Shown one piece after another: positions 51,744 to 60,004 of a stretch of 64,000 nucleotides of DNA (positions are counted from its first letter, which is position 1; each line of letters starts with the position of its first letter). The notes beneath the pieces were generated by a model, which searched no databases, had not been told where the DNA came from, and worked only from the letters and a program-made list of their open reading frames with translations. The DNA comes from a virus, in IMG/VR virus record IMGVR_UViG_3300042446_001484, positions 16,603 through 80,602 of that record; one strand, given 5' to 3'. The position numbers were made by a program, and so were the translations under genes.

Positions 51744-52174
51744 AATGATAATTTTTTTAATAGTTCAAAATACGAATCTGTTTCGTTTTTTATTGTTGTA
51801 TCTATGTCTATAAAATTTTCTAATGGTGGTTCATATTCCTCAACATGGAATTGGTTTCTACCTCTATCTTCTGTGGTATGTACATAAATCTCGACAACCG
51901 ATGTACTAAATTTAAATTCTTCTCTTTGGTCTCTATATGGTGAAACTAAGGACACAATAACATTATGTCCCTTACTATGCATAAATTGTGCAATGTATTG
52001 TGCTCTTTGGATGTTTAATCTTCTACCTGTTATGGAATAGTCCTTGTTTTTAAAGATGTCCCTTAAGTCATCCCCATCGATGTGAGTAACCTCATCTTTC
52101 GGAAAGTATTCCACTAAGTATTTTGCTAAGGTTGTTTTTCCTGCGCCGGGTTGGCCTGTTAACCAGTATATCAT
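51740..52174 (-). CDS. cysC: adenylylsulfate (APS) kinase
   Basis: A 144-aa P-loop kinase from ATG 52174 (MIYWLTG); an in-frame start at 52201 would add nine poor residues. Walker A is G7QPGAGKTT15, followed by HIDGDDLRDIF, RAQYIAQFM and VSLVSPYRDQR, all as in CysC. It phosphorylates APS to PAPS, the donor for sulfotransferases, three of which lie at 42.7-47.5 kb. No ATP sulfurylase is seen here, so APS must come from the host. TATATTAG is located five bases before the start, but its -33 partner is not well spaced. Confidence 0.88.
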   Translation of the reverse strand: MIYWLTGQPGAGKTTLAKYLVEYFPKDEVTHIDGDDLRDIFKNKDYSITGRRLNIQRAQYIAQFMHSKGHNVIVSLVSPYRDQREEFKFSTSVVEIYVHTTEDRGRNQFHVEEYEPPLENFIDIDTTIKNETDSYFELLKKLSL

Positions 52175-52206
52175 ATTACTAATATAACTAAAAAAAGTCA
52201 AAAAAC

Positions 52207-53328
52207 CTATAGAAGATGGTTGAAATTATGATTAACAAACGGTTGGTTGTGTATCTTTTTTAATTCAGACATAAAATCTTGATATTCAGGGTGTTCTGTG
52301 TTAAAGACCTGTAATTCTTCTAACGTTTCTTTTGAAAATGTGCCCCAGTCAACCAATTGTCTGTAGTTGATTGATAGTCCCCATTTAAAATTTGAATTTT
52401 TAAATATGTCAGTTATCAATTCATAGAACGTATACATTTCTTTATAATTGTGTTTACTAACCACCATTGATAACACAAATTCCTCAATAATGTGATTCTG
52501 GGTACTTAAAAAACGTAGATTTTCCATTAACACATCCCATTTACCATTTAACCTTGTTTTGTTCTCATATGTGTCTTTAGTTCCGGCGTCAATACTAATC
52601 TCAATGATTTTAATGTGTGGAGTTGCTTTCATTGAGTTCCACATTTTTTCATTTAATAGGTTACCATTGGTTATAATCTGTAACGCTTCTAACTTGGGAT
52701 ACTTACTACTGTCAAAATTTATTAAGTAATCGCGATAGATTTTAGAATAGAACGGATCACCACTACCGGTTATCATTATTCTTTTTAAATTACTAGCAAA
52801 ATTCTTCTCGATTGAGTTTAGTAGATGTAATTTATTTTTATAATCCTCAGATTCGACATTGTCATTTGGTATTAAGTTTACCCTACAGCTCGGACATTTA
52901 AGATTGCAACTTCTATCAAACCCAAACAATATTTCTTCTGGTGGCGTGTCAAACTTTTTTAAATCGTCCTCATTATATATGTTAAAGGTTTTTTGAAATT
53001 CTTCCTTCTTCATAAACATATATGGCGTGGTCTCACTACCATTGATTAATTGATTTAATCTTGGACATACTACATGATTGCAATGTCTGTATGAACCATC
53101 AACCATTGATTTTCTAATGTCATGTGCTGGCGTTGATGTCCAGTTCCTCATTACGTCTGCGCTAGTGTCAAAGTAAGATGCCCAATCTTCTTCTTCGCCA
53201 TTCTCATCTACTCTTAAACTTTTAAAGCACCAAGATGGGCAACAAACGAATTGTGATGCTTGCTGAACGTCGGTGGATAAGAATGGCATTAAGCAAACGT
53301 AATCTTTTAATATTTCCTTGTTTTCCAA
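52207..53328 (-). CDS. N-twitch radical SAM protein 2
   Basis: A 373-aa paralogue of the protein at 43.2 kb. Cluster motif Cys141-x3-Cys145-x2-Cys148 (DRSCNLKCPSC); N-terminal cysteines 12, 29, 30, 34, 83 and 88 for a twitch-type auxiliary cluster; TGSGDPFYSKIYRDYL and IEISIDAGTKDTYENKTRL shared with the first copy. Ends FNHLL. A 38-aa gene precedes it with 11 bases between. Confidence 0.88.
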   Translation of the reverse strand: MENKEILKDYVCLMPFLSTDVQQASQFVCCPSWCFKSLRVDENGEEEDWASYFDTSADVMRNWTSTPAHDIRKSMVDGSYRHCNHVVCPRLNQLINGSETTPYMFMKKEEFQKTFNIYNEDDLKKFDTPPEEILFGFDRSCNLKCPSCRVNLIPNDNVESEDYKNKLHLLNSIEKNFASNLKRIMITGSGDPFYSKIYRDYLINFDSSKYPKLEALQIITNGNLLNEKMWNSMKATPHIKIIEISIDAGTKDTYENKTRLNGKWDVLMENLRFLSTQNHIIEEFVLSMVVSKHNYKEMYTFYELITDIFKNSNFKWGLSINYRQLVDWGTFSKETLEELQVFNTEHPEYQDFMSELKKIHNQPFVNHNFNHLL

Positions 53329-53339
53329 TTGTAATGTTT

Positions 53340-53456
53340 TTAGTGTTTATAAATGAATGGGTCTCTCTTCTTTAACTCAGCAATTTTCTTTTTAAGTTTA
53401 CGATCTCTTTTGATTCTTTCAATCTTATCTAAGAACCATTTAATTAATTTTTTCAT
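53340..53456 (-). CDS. small basic helical protein, 38 aa
   Basis: Short frame starting MKKLIKWFLDKIERIKRDRK, strongly basic and amphipathic, ending DPFIYKH. ATGA overlap with the upstream carbamoyltransferase stop supports it. May be a membrane-surface or nucleic-acid-binding peptide; unknown. Confidence 0.6.
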   Translation of the reverse strand: MKKLIKWFLDKIERIKRDRKLKKKIAELKKRDPFIYKH

Positions 53457-55132
53457 ATTGTTTTTTTATAAATTACGTTATTACCTAATACTAAGATATC
53501 CATTTCCGTGTCTAAAAATGTATCCATAGCATCTTGTGGCGTTAATACCATTGTTTTATCTTTAACGTTAAACGATGTGTTCAATAATACTGATACACCA
53601 CTAATCTTTTCAAATTCAATTAATAAGTCATATACGTTATTTTCACTTGTAACTGTTTGAATTCTAGCTGTATCGTCAACGTGAGTTGTTGCTATTAACT
53701 TACCAACGTATTCCTTTTTAACCTTAACAACTTGATTCATATATGGCACATCCTTGTCATATAGAAAATATTTTGTTTGATTTTCTTTTGTCACCATAGG
53801 TGCAAATGGTCTAAAAAGTTCTCGCTTCTTTATAACACGATTAATCTTCTTTTGCATACCAATTATCATTGGATTTGCTAGTATCGACCTGTTACCCAAT
53901 GCTCTAGAACCAAATTCAATTTTACCTTGGAACCATCCAACAACTTTGCCATTATATAATTCGGTAGAAATTAATTTTAATAGTTTTTCTCTACTTATTT
54001 CACTGTATCTCACTATTTCTTCATCGATAACCGACAAGTATTCCTCATTAGTGTATTCTGGGCCTAAGAACGGTGTTGTGTCAATCTTTTTTGTTAGTTT
54101 ATTATTAGTGTCCAGATAATTTAAACACGCACCAATAGCCGATCCTGCATCAGATGGTGCTGGAGGTATCCATAAATTTTTAAACCAACCGTTATTTGTT
54201 AACTTTCCATTTGCTGATCCGTTGTAAGCACAGCCACCGCTAAGACATAAATTTCTAGTGTTAGTTAATATTGATATCTCTTCTAGTATTTTACTTAAAA
54301 TAACCTCGTAGGTTTCTTGAACCGCGGCCGCTAAATCGTGATGTTGTACTGTTAGTTTTTCATCTGGTAATCTATTTTCAATCCCTAATTTTTTTGATAG
54401 ATTATGGTTGAACATAACCTTGTCACTTCTATCCCAAACAAAACAATCCATATTGCAAGTTAAAAACCCTTGTTTGTATGAAATTAATGAATCTATTTTT
54501 TGTCTATATTTTTTAGGGTTTCCATAAGATGCCAAACCCATTACTTTATATTCACCTTCATTGGGTTTAAACCCTAAGAAAGATGTCATAGCAGAATAAA
54601 ATAACCCTAATGAGTTTGGGTATTCTGTGTGTGGTATTTGATATAACTTATTATTATAGATTGTGGCAATTTGTATTGTTTCACTTTCACCAACACCATC
54701 AACCGATAAAACAACAGCGTCATTAAATGGTGATGTATAAAATGAATAGTATGTATGTGAGTCGTGATGTTTAGAGTAGAAAACTTTATCAGATATTTTT
54801 GCTAAATTCTTCTTAACATCTTTTTTGTTCTTTAAAACATTATATACACTCTTAATAGAATATATTGGTGTCTTAAGGAAAACTTTTTTTGAATTATTAA
54901 TAACTCTTTGTACTTTTAAATCTAAATCTTCATAATAACATACCGCCTCAATATCTTTTTTAGTTAAATTATACTTTTTAAAGATGTATTCAATGGTTTT
55001 ATTTGGGAATGAACTATCATGTTTTATACCTGTGAATTTTTCTTCTTCACATGCAAACAACAATTCGCCATCCTTCAACAAACAAGCTGAAGAATCGTGA
55101 TAGTATGCCGATATCCCAATTATATAACTCAT
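53453..55132 (-). CDS. NodU/CmcH-family carbamoyltransferase
   Basis: A 559-aa full-length carbamoyltransferase. N-terminal kinase-like half: YIIGISAYYHDSSACLL, HHDSHTYYSFYTSPF (histidines of the active site) and SVDGVGESET. C-terminal half: GLFYSAMTSFLGFKPNEGEYKVMGLASYG, CLSGGCAYN and IEFGSRALGNRSILANP. These enzymes put a carbamoyl group from carbamoyl phosphate on a hydroxyl of a sugar or antibiotic. In this context a sugar is the likeliest acceptor. One-base overlap with the upstream GT10-like gene. Confidence 0.93.
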   Translation of the reverse strand: MSYIIGISAYYHDSSACLLKDGELLFACEEEKFTGIKHDSSFPNKTIEYIFKKYNLTKKDIEAVCYYEDLDLKVQRVINNSKKVFLKTPIYSIKSVYNVLKNKKDVKKNLAKISDKVFYSKHHDSHTYYSFYTSPFNDAVVLSVDGVGESETIQIATIYNNKLYQIPHTEYPNSLGLFYSAMTSFLGFKPNEGEYKVMGLASYGNPKKYRQKIDSLISYKQGFLTCNMDCFVWDRSDKVMFNHNLSKKLGIENRLPDEKLTVQHHDLAAAVQETYEVILSKILEEISILTNTRNLCLSGGCAYNGSANGKLTNNGWFKNLWIPPAPSDAGSAIGACLNYLDTNNKLTKKIDTTPFLGPEYTNEEYLSVIDEEIVRYSEISREKLLKLISTELYNGKVVGWFQGKIEFGSRALGNRSILANPMIIGMQKKINRVIKKRELFRPFAPMVTKENQTKYFLYDKDVPYMNQVVKVKKEYVGKLIATTHVDDTARIQTVTSENNVYDLLIEFEKISGVSVLLNTSFNVKDKTMVLTPQDAMDTFLDTEMDILVLGNNVIYKKTI

Positions 55133-56493
55133 TACTTATTTAAAAATTCAATTACGTTATTTCTATTATCGTCTTGGAGCTTTGGTGACCCAATATTAAA
55201 TAGCATCCTATAGTTGTGGTATAAAACACTTTTTAATTTCATCGTAATATCAATCATCTCATCTTTAGTTAGTTTACCTAGACGAATGACTTCGTTACTA
55301 ATTGCTTTCATTCTCTCATTATCATCCGTAATCGAATCATATGTTTCATCAATATATGGATGAAAAGATTTAAAACCTAATTCATTCAAATGTTTAATAA
55401 CACCGGCCGGTCCCGCAAATATAAATGGTTGAAAGTGTGCCATTGGTTTAAACGGTTTTTCTGAAACGTATCCAGATGGTGTGTCATCTTGATAATAAAT
55501 AGTTTCACCAACAATATGAAAAAAACTTTGTAAGTATATTTCTTTTGTTTCAAAACCATAACCATGAACATTTGCGATATCTGGATAATCTAAAATCGAT
55601 GATTCGTTCTTCATGATTTCCATTAACTCGGTATCGTCATATTTTTCAATAAATGCTCTTGCTTCGCTGTGGCTAACCATATTCTTATCCCACGATACCA
55701 ATGAATCTTCCAATAAACCGTTATCCCTGAGTGTTTTAATTAACTCCAATCTATGCATCTTCCAGTTACGATTTAACATCAAAAATTTCTTATCCTTTTT
55801 GGTTAAATTTAATTCGAAATCTTCAATACGTGTAACTTTGGAAACAAATGAAGTATTATTTTTCCAAAAGAAATAACGACCTTCATGTAATAATGTATTA
55901 TATATTTCATTTGACTTTTGCATCAACGCTAAATTAAAATGAAACACATTTAAATTTTGAATCCCACTAATTTTTTCAAGATTACCTTTAAAATTAATAT
56001 CATTCATAAGAAAGTAAATCTTACGAAATGGGATGTTTGTTGCTTTTAAAAGTTCAAACAATTTAGTTATTGTGTTTCTATTAACATCGATACCCCCATC
56101 AATAGTGTAATTGATCAATAAACGACCGTTCCCTGAGATTATTTCGTGTTTTGCAATATCTGACATATGTATAGTGAATTCATCATCCACTTTACCATTT
56201 AACAGACCCAAAAATCCTCTGAAATTACCAAATGGTTCTATTGTATAATACCATACTTCGTTTATACCTTGTTGTCTATTTTTGTGGATTTCATAAACAC
56301 TTTTTTTAATTATTTTGTGGTCAAAGTGCCCAGCTAAATAAACTGGATTAGTGTCTAAACTATTAAAATATAATATCTCCCTAAAATTCCATTTAACTTG
56401 GTCATAGATGAATTTAAACCTAGCAGGATCAAGTCCATTAGGTAATTCACCTCTGGGTGTTATAATATCGTATCCAAAAGTTGGTCTATGCAT
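55132..56493 (-). CDS. GT10-like glycosyltransferase paralogue 2
   Basis: A 453-aa protein taken from ATG 56493 (MHRPTFGYD); a GTG seven codons upstream is an alternative. Marks shared with the paralogues at 44.3 and 61.9 kb: FLMLNRNWKMHRLELIKTLRDNGLLEDSLVSW near residue 232 (key LNR), VSEKPFKPMAHFQPFIFAGP and LGFKSFHPYIDETYDSI. SEK-x-F/I followed by PFI-x-G is the donor-site-like part. N-terminal 200 residues are specific to this pair. Donor sugar unknown. Confidence 0.65.
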   Translation of the reverse strand: MHRPTFGYDIITPRGELPNGLDPARFKFIYDQVKWNFREILYFNSLDTNPVYLAGHFDHKIIKKSVYEIHKNRQQGINEVWYYTIEPFGNFRGFLGLLNGKVDDEFTIHMSDIAKHEIISGNGRLLINYTIDGGIDVNRNTITKLFELLKATNIPFRKIYFLMNDINFKGNLEKISGIQNLNVFHFNLALMQKSNEIYNTLLHEGRYFFWKNNTSFVSKVTRIEDFELNLTKKDKKFLMLNRNWKMHRLELIKTLRDNGLLEDSLVSWDKNMVSHSEARAFIEKYDDTELMEIMKNESSILDYPDIANVHGYGFETKEIYLQSFFHIVGETIYYQDDTPSGYVSEKPFKPMAHFQPFIFAGPAGVIKHLNELGFKSFHPYIDETYDSITDDNERMKAISNEVIRLGKLTKDEMIDITMKLKSVLYHNYRMLFNIGSPKLQDDNRNNVIEFLNK

Positions 56494-57007
56494 TGTATAG
56501 GTCGGGGTATTCACAAATGATTATTGGTTTTTTATTATCGTACGCCCTTTTATACGTATCAAAAACTTGATTTGCTTCAGTTAAATTTACAACCTCTACT
56601 TGTTGCATTAATAATTTAAATGCTTCGGTATAATCTGCTTTATGTTGATGTCCTGGGTCCAATGGGTTTGTGCTACCAACACCAACTCTAATGATTACGT
56701 GTGGTGCGTGTCCTGTCATCAATTCAAACTTATCTATGTGGTTTACTAATTGATTAGTTGCCAATATTAAAAAGTCCCATCTTGGGTAAATTGACACTAC
56801 ACATTTATCGGTTAAACTCATACCTAACGCAACCCCTGTTTGTGTTTCTTCTAGTACTGGAAATTCGATTAATTTTTCTTTAGATACATTTGTTAATGTA
56901 CTGTATAATGATGTACCAGGGAAAGCCACAGATTGCCCCATGAAGACACTGTTTTCTTGTTCTCCAATATATGTCATGGCTCTAGTTAATTCGTCTTTGT
57001 AGGTCAT
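56486..57007 (-). CDS. E1-beta-like (thiamine diphosphate enzyme pyrimidine domain) protein
   Basis: A 173-aa protein matching only the pyrimidine-binding domain of 2-oxoacid dehydrogenase E1 beta or transketolase-like enzymes: VFMGQSVAFPG, EFPVLEETQTGVALGMSL (with the conserved Glu) and HAPHVIIRVGVG. The separate C-terminal swivel domain is absent. The partner PP-binding half is encoded 6.2 kb upstream in transcription order at 63243-63872. Product of the pair is unknown. Confidence 0.8.
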   Translation of the reverse strand: MTYKDELTRAMTYIGEQENSVFMGQSVAFPGTSLYSTLTNVSKEKLIEFPVLEETQTGVALGMSLTDKCVVSIYPRWDFLILATNQLVNHIDKFELMTGHAPHVIIRVGVGSTNPLDPGHQHKADYTEAFKLLMQQVEVVNLTEANQVFDTYKRAYDNKKPIIICEYPDLYNA

Positions 57008-58188
57008 ATAAGATATTTTTTTAGATATGTTAATTCTTCTGGTAAAACCGTGTTATTGGTCTCATCACCTAATTTAATGAAATTTTTTAAATAATTCAAG
57101 GCATAAAAATGAGGGTCATTGAAGGTTTTCAAGTAAATTATATAATTGTTCAACTCGGTGCGCAGTGAATCATTTTGTATCGTATCTATTTTACCCTCAA
57201 AATATGTGATAACCTCATCTTTTAAATCAAAATGTGCTGGATTCAACCAAAATGGATACTCAGCAACACCAAATTGTAATTGCCCATCATTTGATATGAA
57301 TTTTATATCATATAACATATCTCTGAAGTCAAAAAAATGAAAACAATTAAGTATTGATGATGTATATTGAAAACCATATGAAAAATTGGCGCCGTTGTTT
57401 ATTGCATTACCCAATTTATACACATTCTCTTTAAATGTTTCCCATTTAAAATTGGTTCTAACATATTCACCAATAGGTCCGTATCCATCGCAGGATATTC
57501 CAATATGTACTTTTTTGAAATCTTTAAATAAATCAAAAACAGATTTATTTTTATGTTTTATTATACTGAAATTCGTGTTAAAGTATAATTCAACCTTTTC
57601 TTTATTTTTAATCTTGTCAATAAACTTATACATATCATCCATATATAAAGGTTCACCACCAGCAAAATAGATTTTCTCTAGATTATTGATGTTTTCTTGC
57701 GGAATATCAAATGATGTAACTTGTGTTTTATAATCTATAACATCGTTACCCATAATTTCCCTAAATTTTGTTCTCTCATCAATCCAAGTTGTTGAAAAAT
57801 CTGGGGTACAAGTTCTGCACTTGAAATTACATATATTTGAAGGTCTTAAATCTAACGAAACAAAGTCGGGTTGGTAATATCCATCTTCTTGTGTTCTTTC
57901 AATAATATCTTCTTTTTTATCTTCATAAAATTTTGACCATTTAATTCTTTGGCTTTCTCCACCATTTTTTTCTGTTTTCCAACAAACATCACAGAACTTG
58001 TGTTCAACGCCATTTAGTAAATCATTTCGTAGTTTCTGGTATTCTTCAGAATTAAAAGCGGTAACAATATCTTGATTTTTTAATGTGGTATTTTCAAAAA
58101 ATGATTGCGAGTAGCAACAAGGTTTAATTTGTTTGTCTGGATATGCGTTAAAATGAATAAATGGTAGTGGGCAAAATGTTTCTGTCAT
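57004..58188 (-). CDS. N-twitch radical SAM protein 3
   Basis: A 394-aa protein from ATG 58188 (MTETFCPLPFIHF), which overlaps the upstream stop as TAATG; an in-frame start at 58221 lies inside that gene. Twitch cysteines Cys6, Cys24, Cys25, Cys66 and Cys69 precede the radical SAM motif Cys120-x3-Cys124-x2-Cys127 (SNICNFKCRTC); FAGGEPLY and GISCDGYG follow. It matches the N-terminal twitch radical SAM pattern more classically than the other two. Ends KKYLI. Confidence 0.9.
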   Translation of the reverse strand: MTETFCPLPFIHFNAYPDKQIKPCCYSQSFFENTTLKNQDIVTAFNSEEYQKLRNDLLNGVEHKFCDVCWKTEKNGGESQRIKWSKFYEDKKEDIIERTQEDGYYQPDFVSLDLRPSNICNFKCRTCTPDFSTTWIDERTKFREIMGNDVIDYKTQVTSFDIPQENINNLEKIYFAGGEPLYMDDMYKFIDKIKNKEKVELYFNTNFSIIKHKNKSVFDLFKDFKKVHIGISCDGYGPIGEYVRTNFKWETFKENVYKLGNAINNGANFSYGFQYTSSILNCFHFFDFRDMLYDIKFISNDGQLQFGVAEYPFWLNPAHFDLKDEVITYFEGKIDTIQNDSLRTELNNYIIYLKTFNDPHFYALNYLKNFIKLGDETNNTVLPEELTYLKKYLI

Positions 58189-58964
58189 TATATCATTTTT
58201 TTTATCTTGTGTTTTTTCCATTCGTCTGTTATCATTAAAGATTCTGACACCTCATAAAAAGACACATATGTGTATCTTGTACCATCTATAACTTTTAACA
58301 CCTCATGTTCTAAATTATTTTTTGTGAAATCTAAAACACAAACGCTTGGGGCTTTTGGTGTTAATGAAATTTTATCATTGTTTTTAGAGTAAATAACTAA
58401 ATCTCCACCATTGGTATCTTCCCATTCTTTATTTAGGTATACTAAAATAACAAATAACCTTTTATTGTTAAAACCATCTTTATGTTTAGCAATATGACAA
58501 TCTTCATCATATGTTGCAATCCTTTTAGTGGTGCTGTGTATTTCTTTTTTTCTAAAATTATCTAAATTAAAAATATGTGAATAATATTTGTCAGCAATTG
58601 CATGTGACATTTTATCACATAAATAAGAAAACCTATCTATTTCATAAAAACTTTCAGCATATGTTTGCACCGAATCAAAGTATTTTTGAATTAGTTTTTT
58701 TTTCATTTTAACTGAAAATTTTTTTTCTGGACTATCACCAACATCAATTTTATCTACAAATTTAACACTAGAATTTTCGCCAGTTAAACCAAAATAACTT
58801 GTGTCTTCTTTTGTAAAACAATATTCAAATTCATAGAATTTTGTGTATTTTTTTTCGGATGTACTGATGGAATCACATAACGTGTCTAATTCTTTAAAAT
58901 GTTCTTCAGATAGTAAATCTTTAGCATCTTCGATTATGTAACCATTTTCAATTAATGTATTCAT
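58188..58964 (-). CDS. 2-oxoglutarate/Fe(II) oxygenase
   Basis: A 258-aa dioxygenase. His161 and Asp163 (AKHKDGF), distal His220 (LEHEVLKV) and Arg230 (DGTRYTYVSFY) complete the site; VYLNKEWEDTNGGDLVIYS is the core strand pair. The N-terminal 140 residues are charged and divergent. Two bases after the SGNH gene, overlapping the radical SAM start by one base. Confidence 0.86.
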   Translation of the reverse strand: MNTLIENGYIIEDAKDLLSEEHFKELDTLCDSISTSEKKYTKFYEFEYCFTKEDTSYFGLTGENSSVKFVDKIDVGDSPEKKFSVKMKKKLIQKYFDSVQTYAESFYEIDRFSYLCDKMSHAIADKYYSHIFNLDNFRKKEIHSTTKRIATYDEDCHIAKHKDGFNNKRLFVILVYLNKEWEDTNGGDLVIYSKNNDKISLTPKAPSVCVLDFTKNNLEHEVLKVIDGTRYTYVSFYEVSESLMITDEWKKHKIKKMI

Positions 58965-58966
58965 TT

Positions 58967-60004
58967 TTACAAATTTAATGTTGGTAGTAATTCCTCAATT
59001 ACAAATTTTCTAGCCATTATTGATGATGTATGTCCGTACCATCTTCCGGATTTTAAATAATCTCTTTCATTAATTTTCTGTTGAATACATTCTTCATAGA
59101 TTGTAACATCTAATTGGTGTTCGTTAAAATTAACGTATTTTTCTAGATTAACCTTATCATAATTTTTTATTGTCCATTCTAATAATCCACCATACTTGTG
59201 TGTAGGCGTTTTAAATAACCAAAAATCATCATATAGCCCTATGTTATTTATATACGGTCTAAATAACTCATTCTGTTCTAACCAACATTGATCCTTGCTT
59301 GTATCTGCAATTAGTTTCTCATCCAAAACAGCGCGTTCAAACTCGTGCTCTTTAAGTCCAGCGTAAAATCCAAAACCAGTTCTTTGCATAGATTCAGATA
59401 AAATATCACACATTGAAATGTAGTTATTTTTTATCTTATGTTTATCAAAAAATAATTTAAGATTTGACCAGTTTTCCAACCAAGCAAGCGTTTGATTAAC
59501 CATACCTCTATCACTGCCATAATAATAGATGTACTCCTTTAATAATTCTCTAATTTTAAACTTCTCACTAGCATCTTGTAAATTAAATCCACCACTCAAA
59601 TAAAAAACACCATTGTCATATATGTCATCATTTTTTAAATAATGACTAGTATGTCCATAGTATTCTTTACCTCTCGGCAATTTATCCTTTGGTACATAAA
59701 AATTGGTTCTTTGTGGTGTGCTCCATTGAATAATCACATGAATATCTTCTGGGTTAACACCCTTACTCATTAACTCGTTAACCCAATAAAATATTGTTCT
59801 AGAGATTGTAACATTATCATTTGTTTGTGACGCTAGGTTGATTACAGAATACTCCTCACCCAATGATTCTTGTAACCAATCAGTCCATTTAAAAAGGTTA
59901 GGATTGCCTTGTTTGTGGATTTGTTTAAAATCACTAGTAACTGACATTCCGTTAAAGAAACCTATCCTAGTAAATGAGCATCCAGATGTTAGTACGTATT
60001 TCAT
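58967..60004 (-). CDS. SGNH-like protein (GCSFT variant)
   Basis: A 345-aa protein starting KYVLTSGCSFTRIGF, again with Cys before Ser in block I, as in the 40.8-kb member. SQTNDNVTISRTIFYWV is in the block II-III position. A clear C-terminal DxxH is not seen, so activity is uncertain. One-base overlap with the double epimerase stop. Confidence 0.62.
   Translation of the reverse strand: MKYVLTSGCSFTRIGFFNGMSVTSDFKQIHKQGNPNLFKWTDWLQESLGEEYSVINLASQTNDNVTISRTIFYWVNELMSKGVNPEDIHVIIQWSTPQRTNFYVPKDKLPRGKEYYGHTSHYLKNDDIYDNGVFYLSGGFNLQDASEKFKIRELLKEYIYYYGSDRGMVNQTLAWLENWSNLKLFFDKHKIKNNYISMCDILSESMQRTGFGFYAGLKEHEFERAVLDEKLIADTSKDQCWLEQNELFRPYINNIGLYDDFWLFKTPTHKYGGLLEWTIKNYDKVNLEKYVNFNEHQLDVTIYEECIQQKINERDYLKSGRWYGHTSSIMARKFVIEELLPTLNL

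Noticed and set aside
52179-52204. Promoter of the TTTTTG / TATATTAG type before cysC
   Set aside because: TATATTAG is present but the only TTTTTG is 12 bases away, too close for the arrangement seen in the other three copies.
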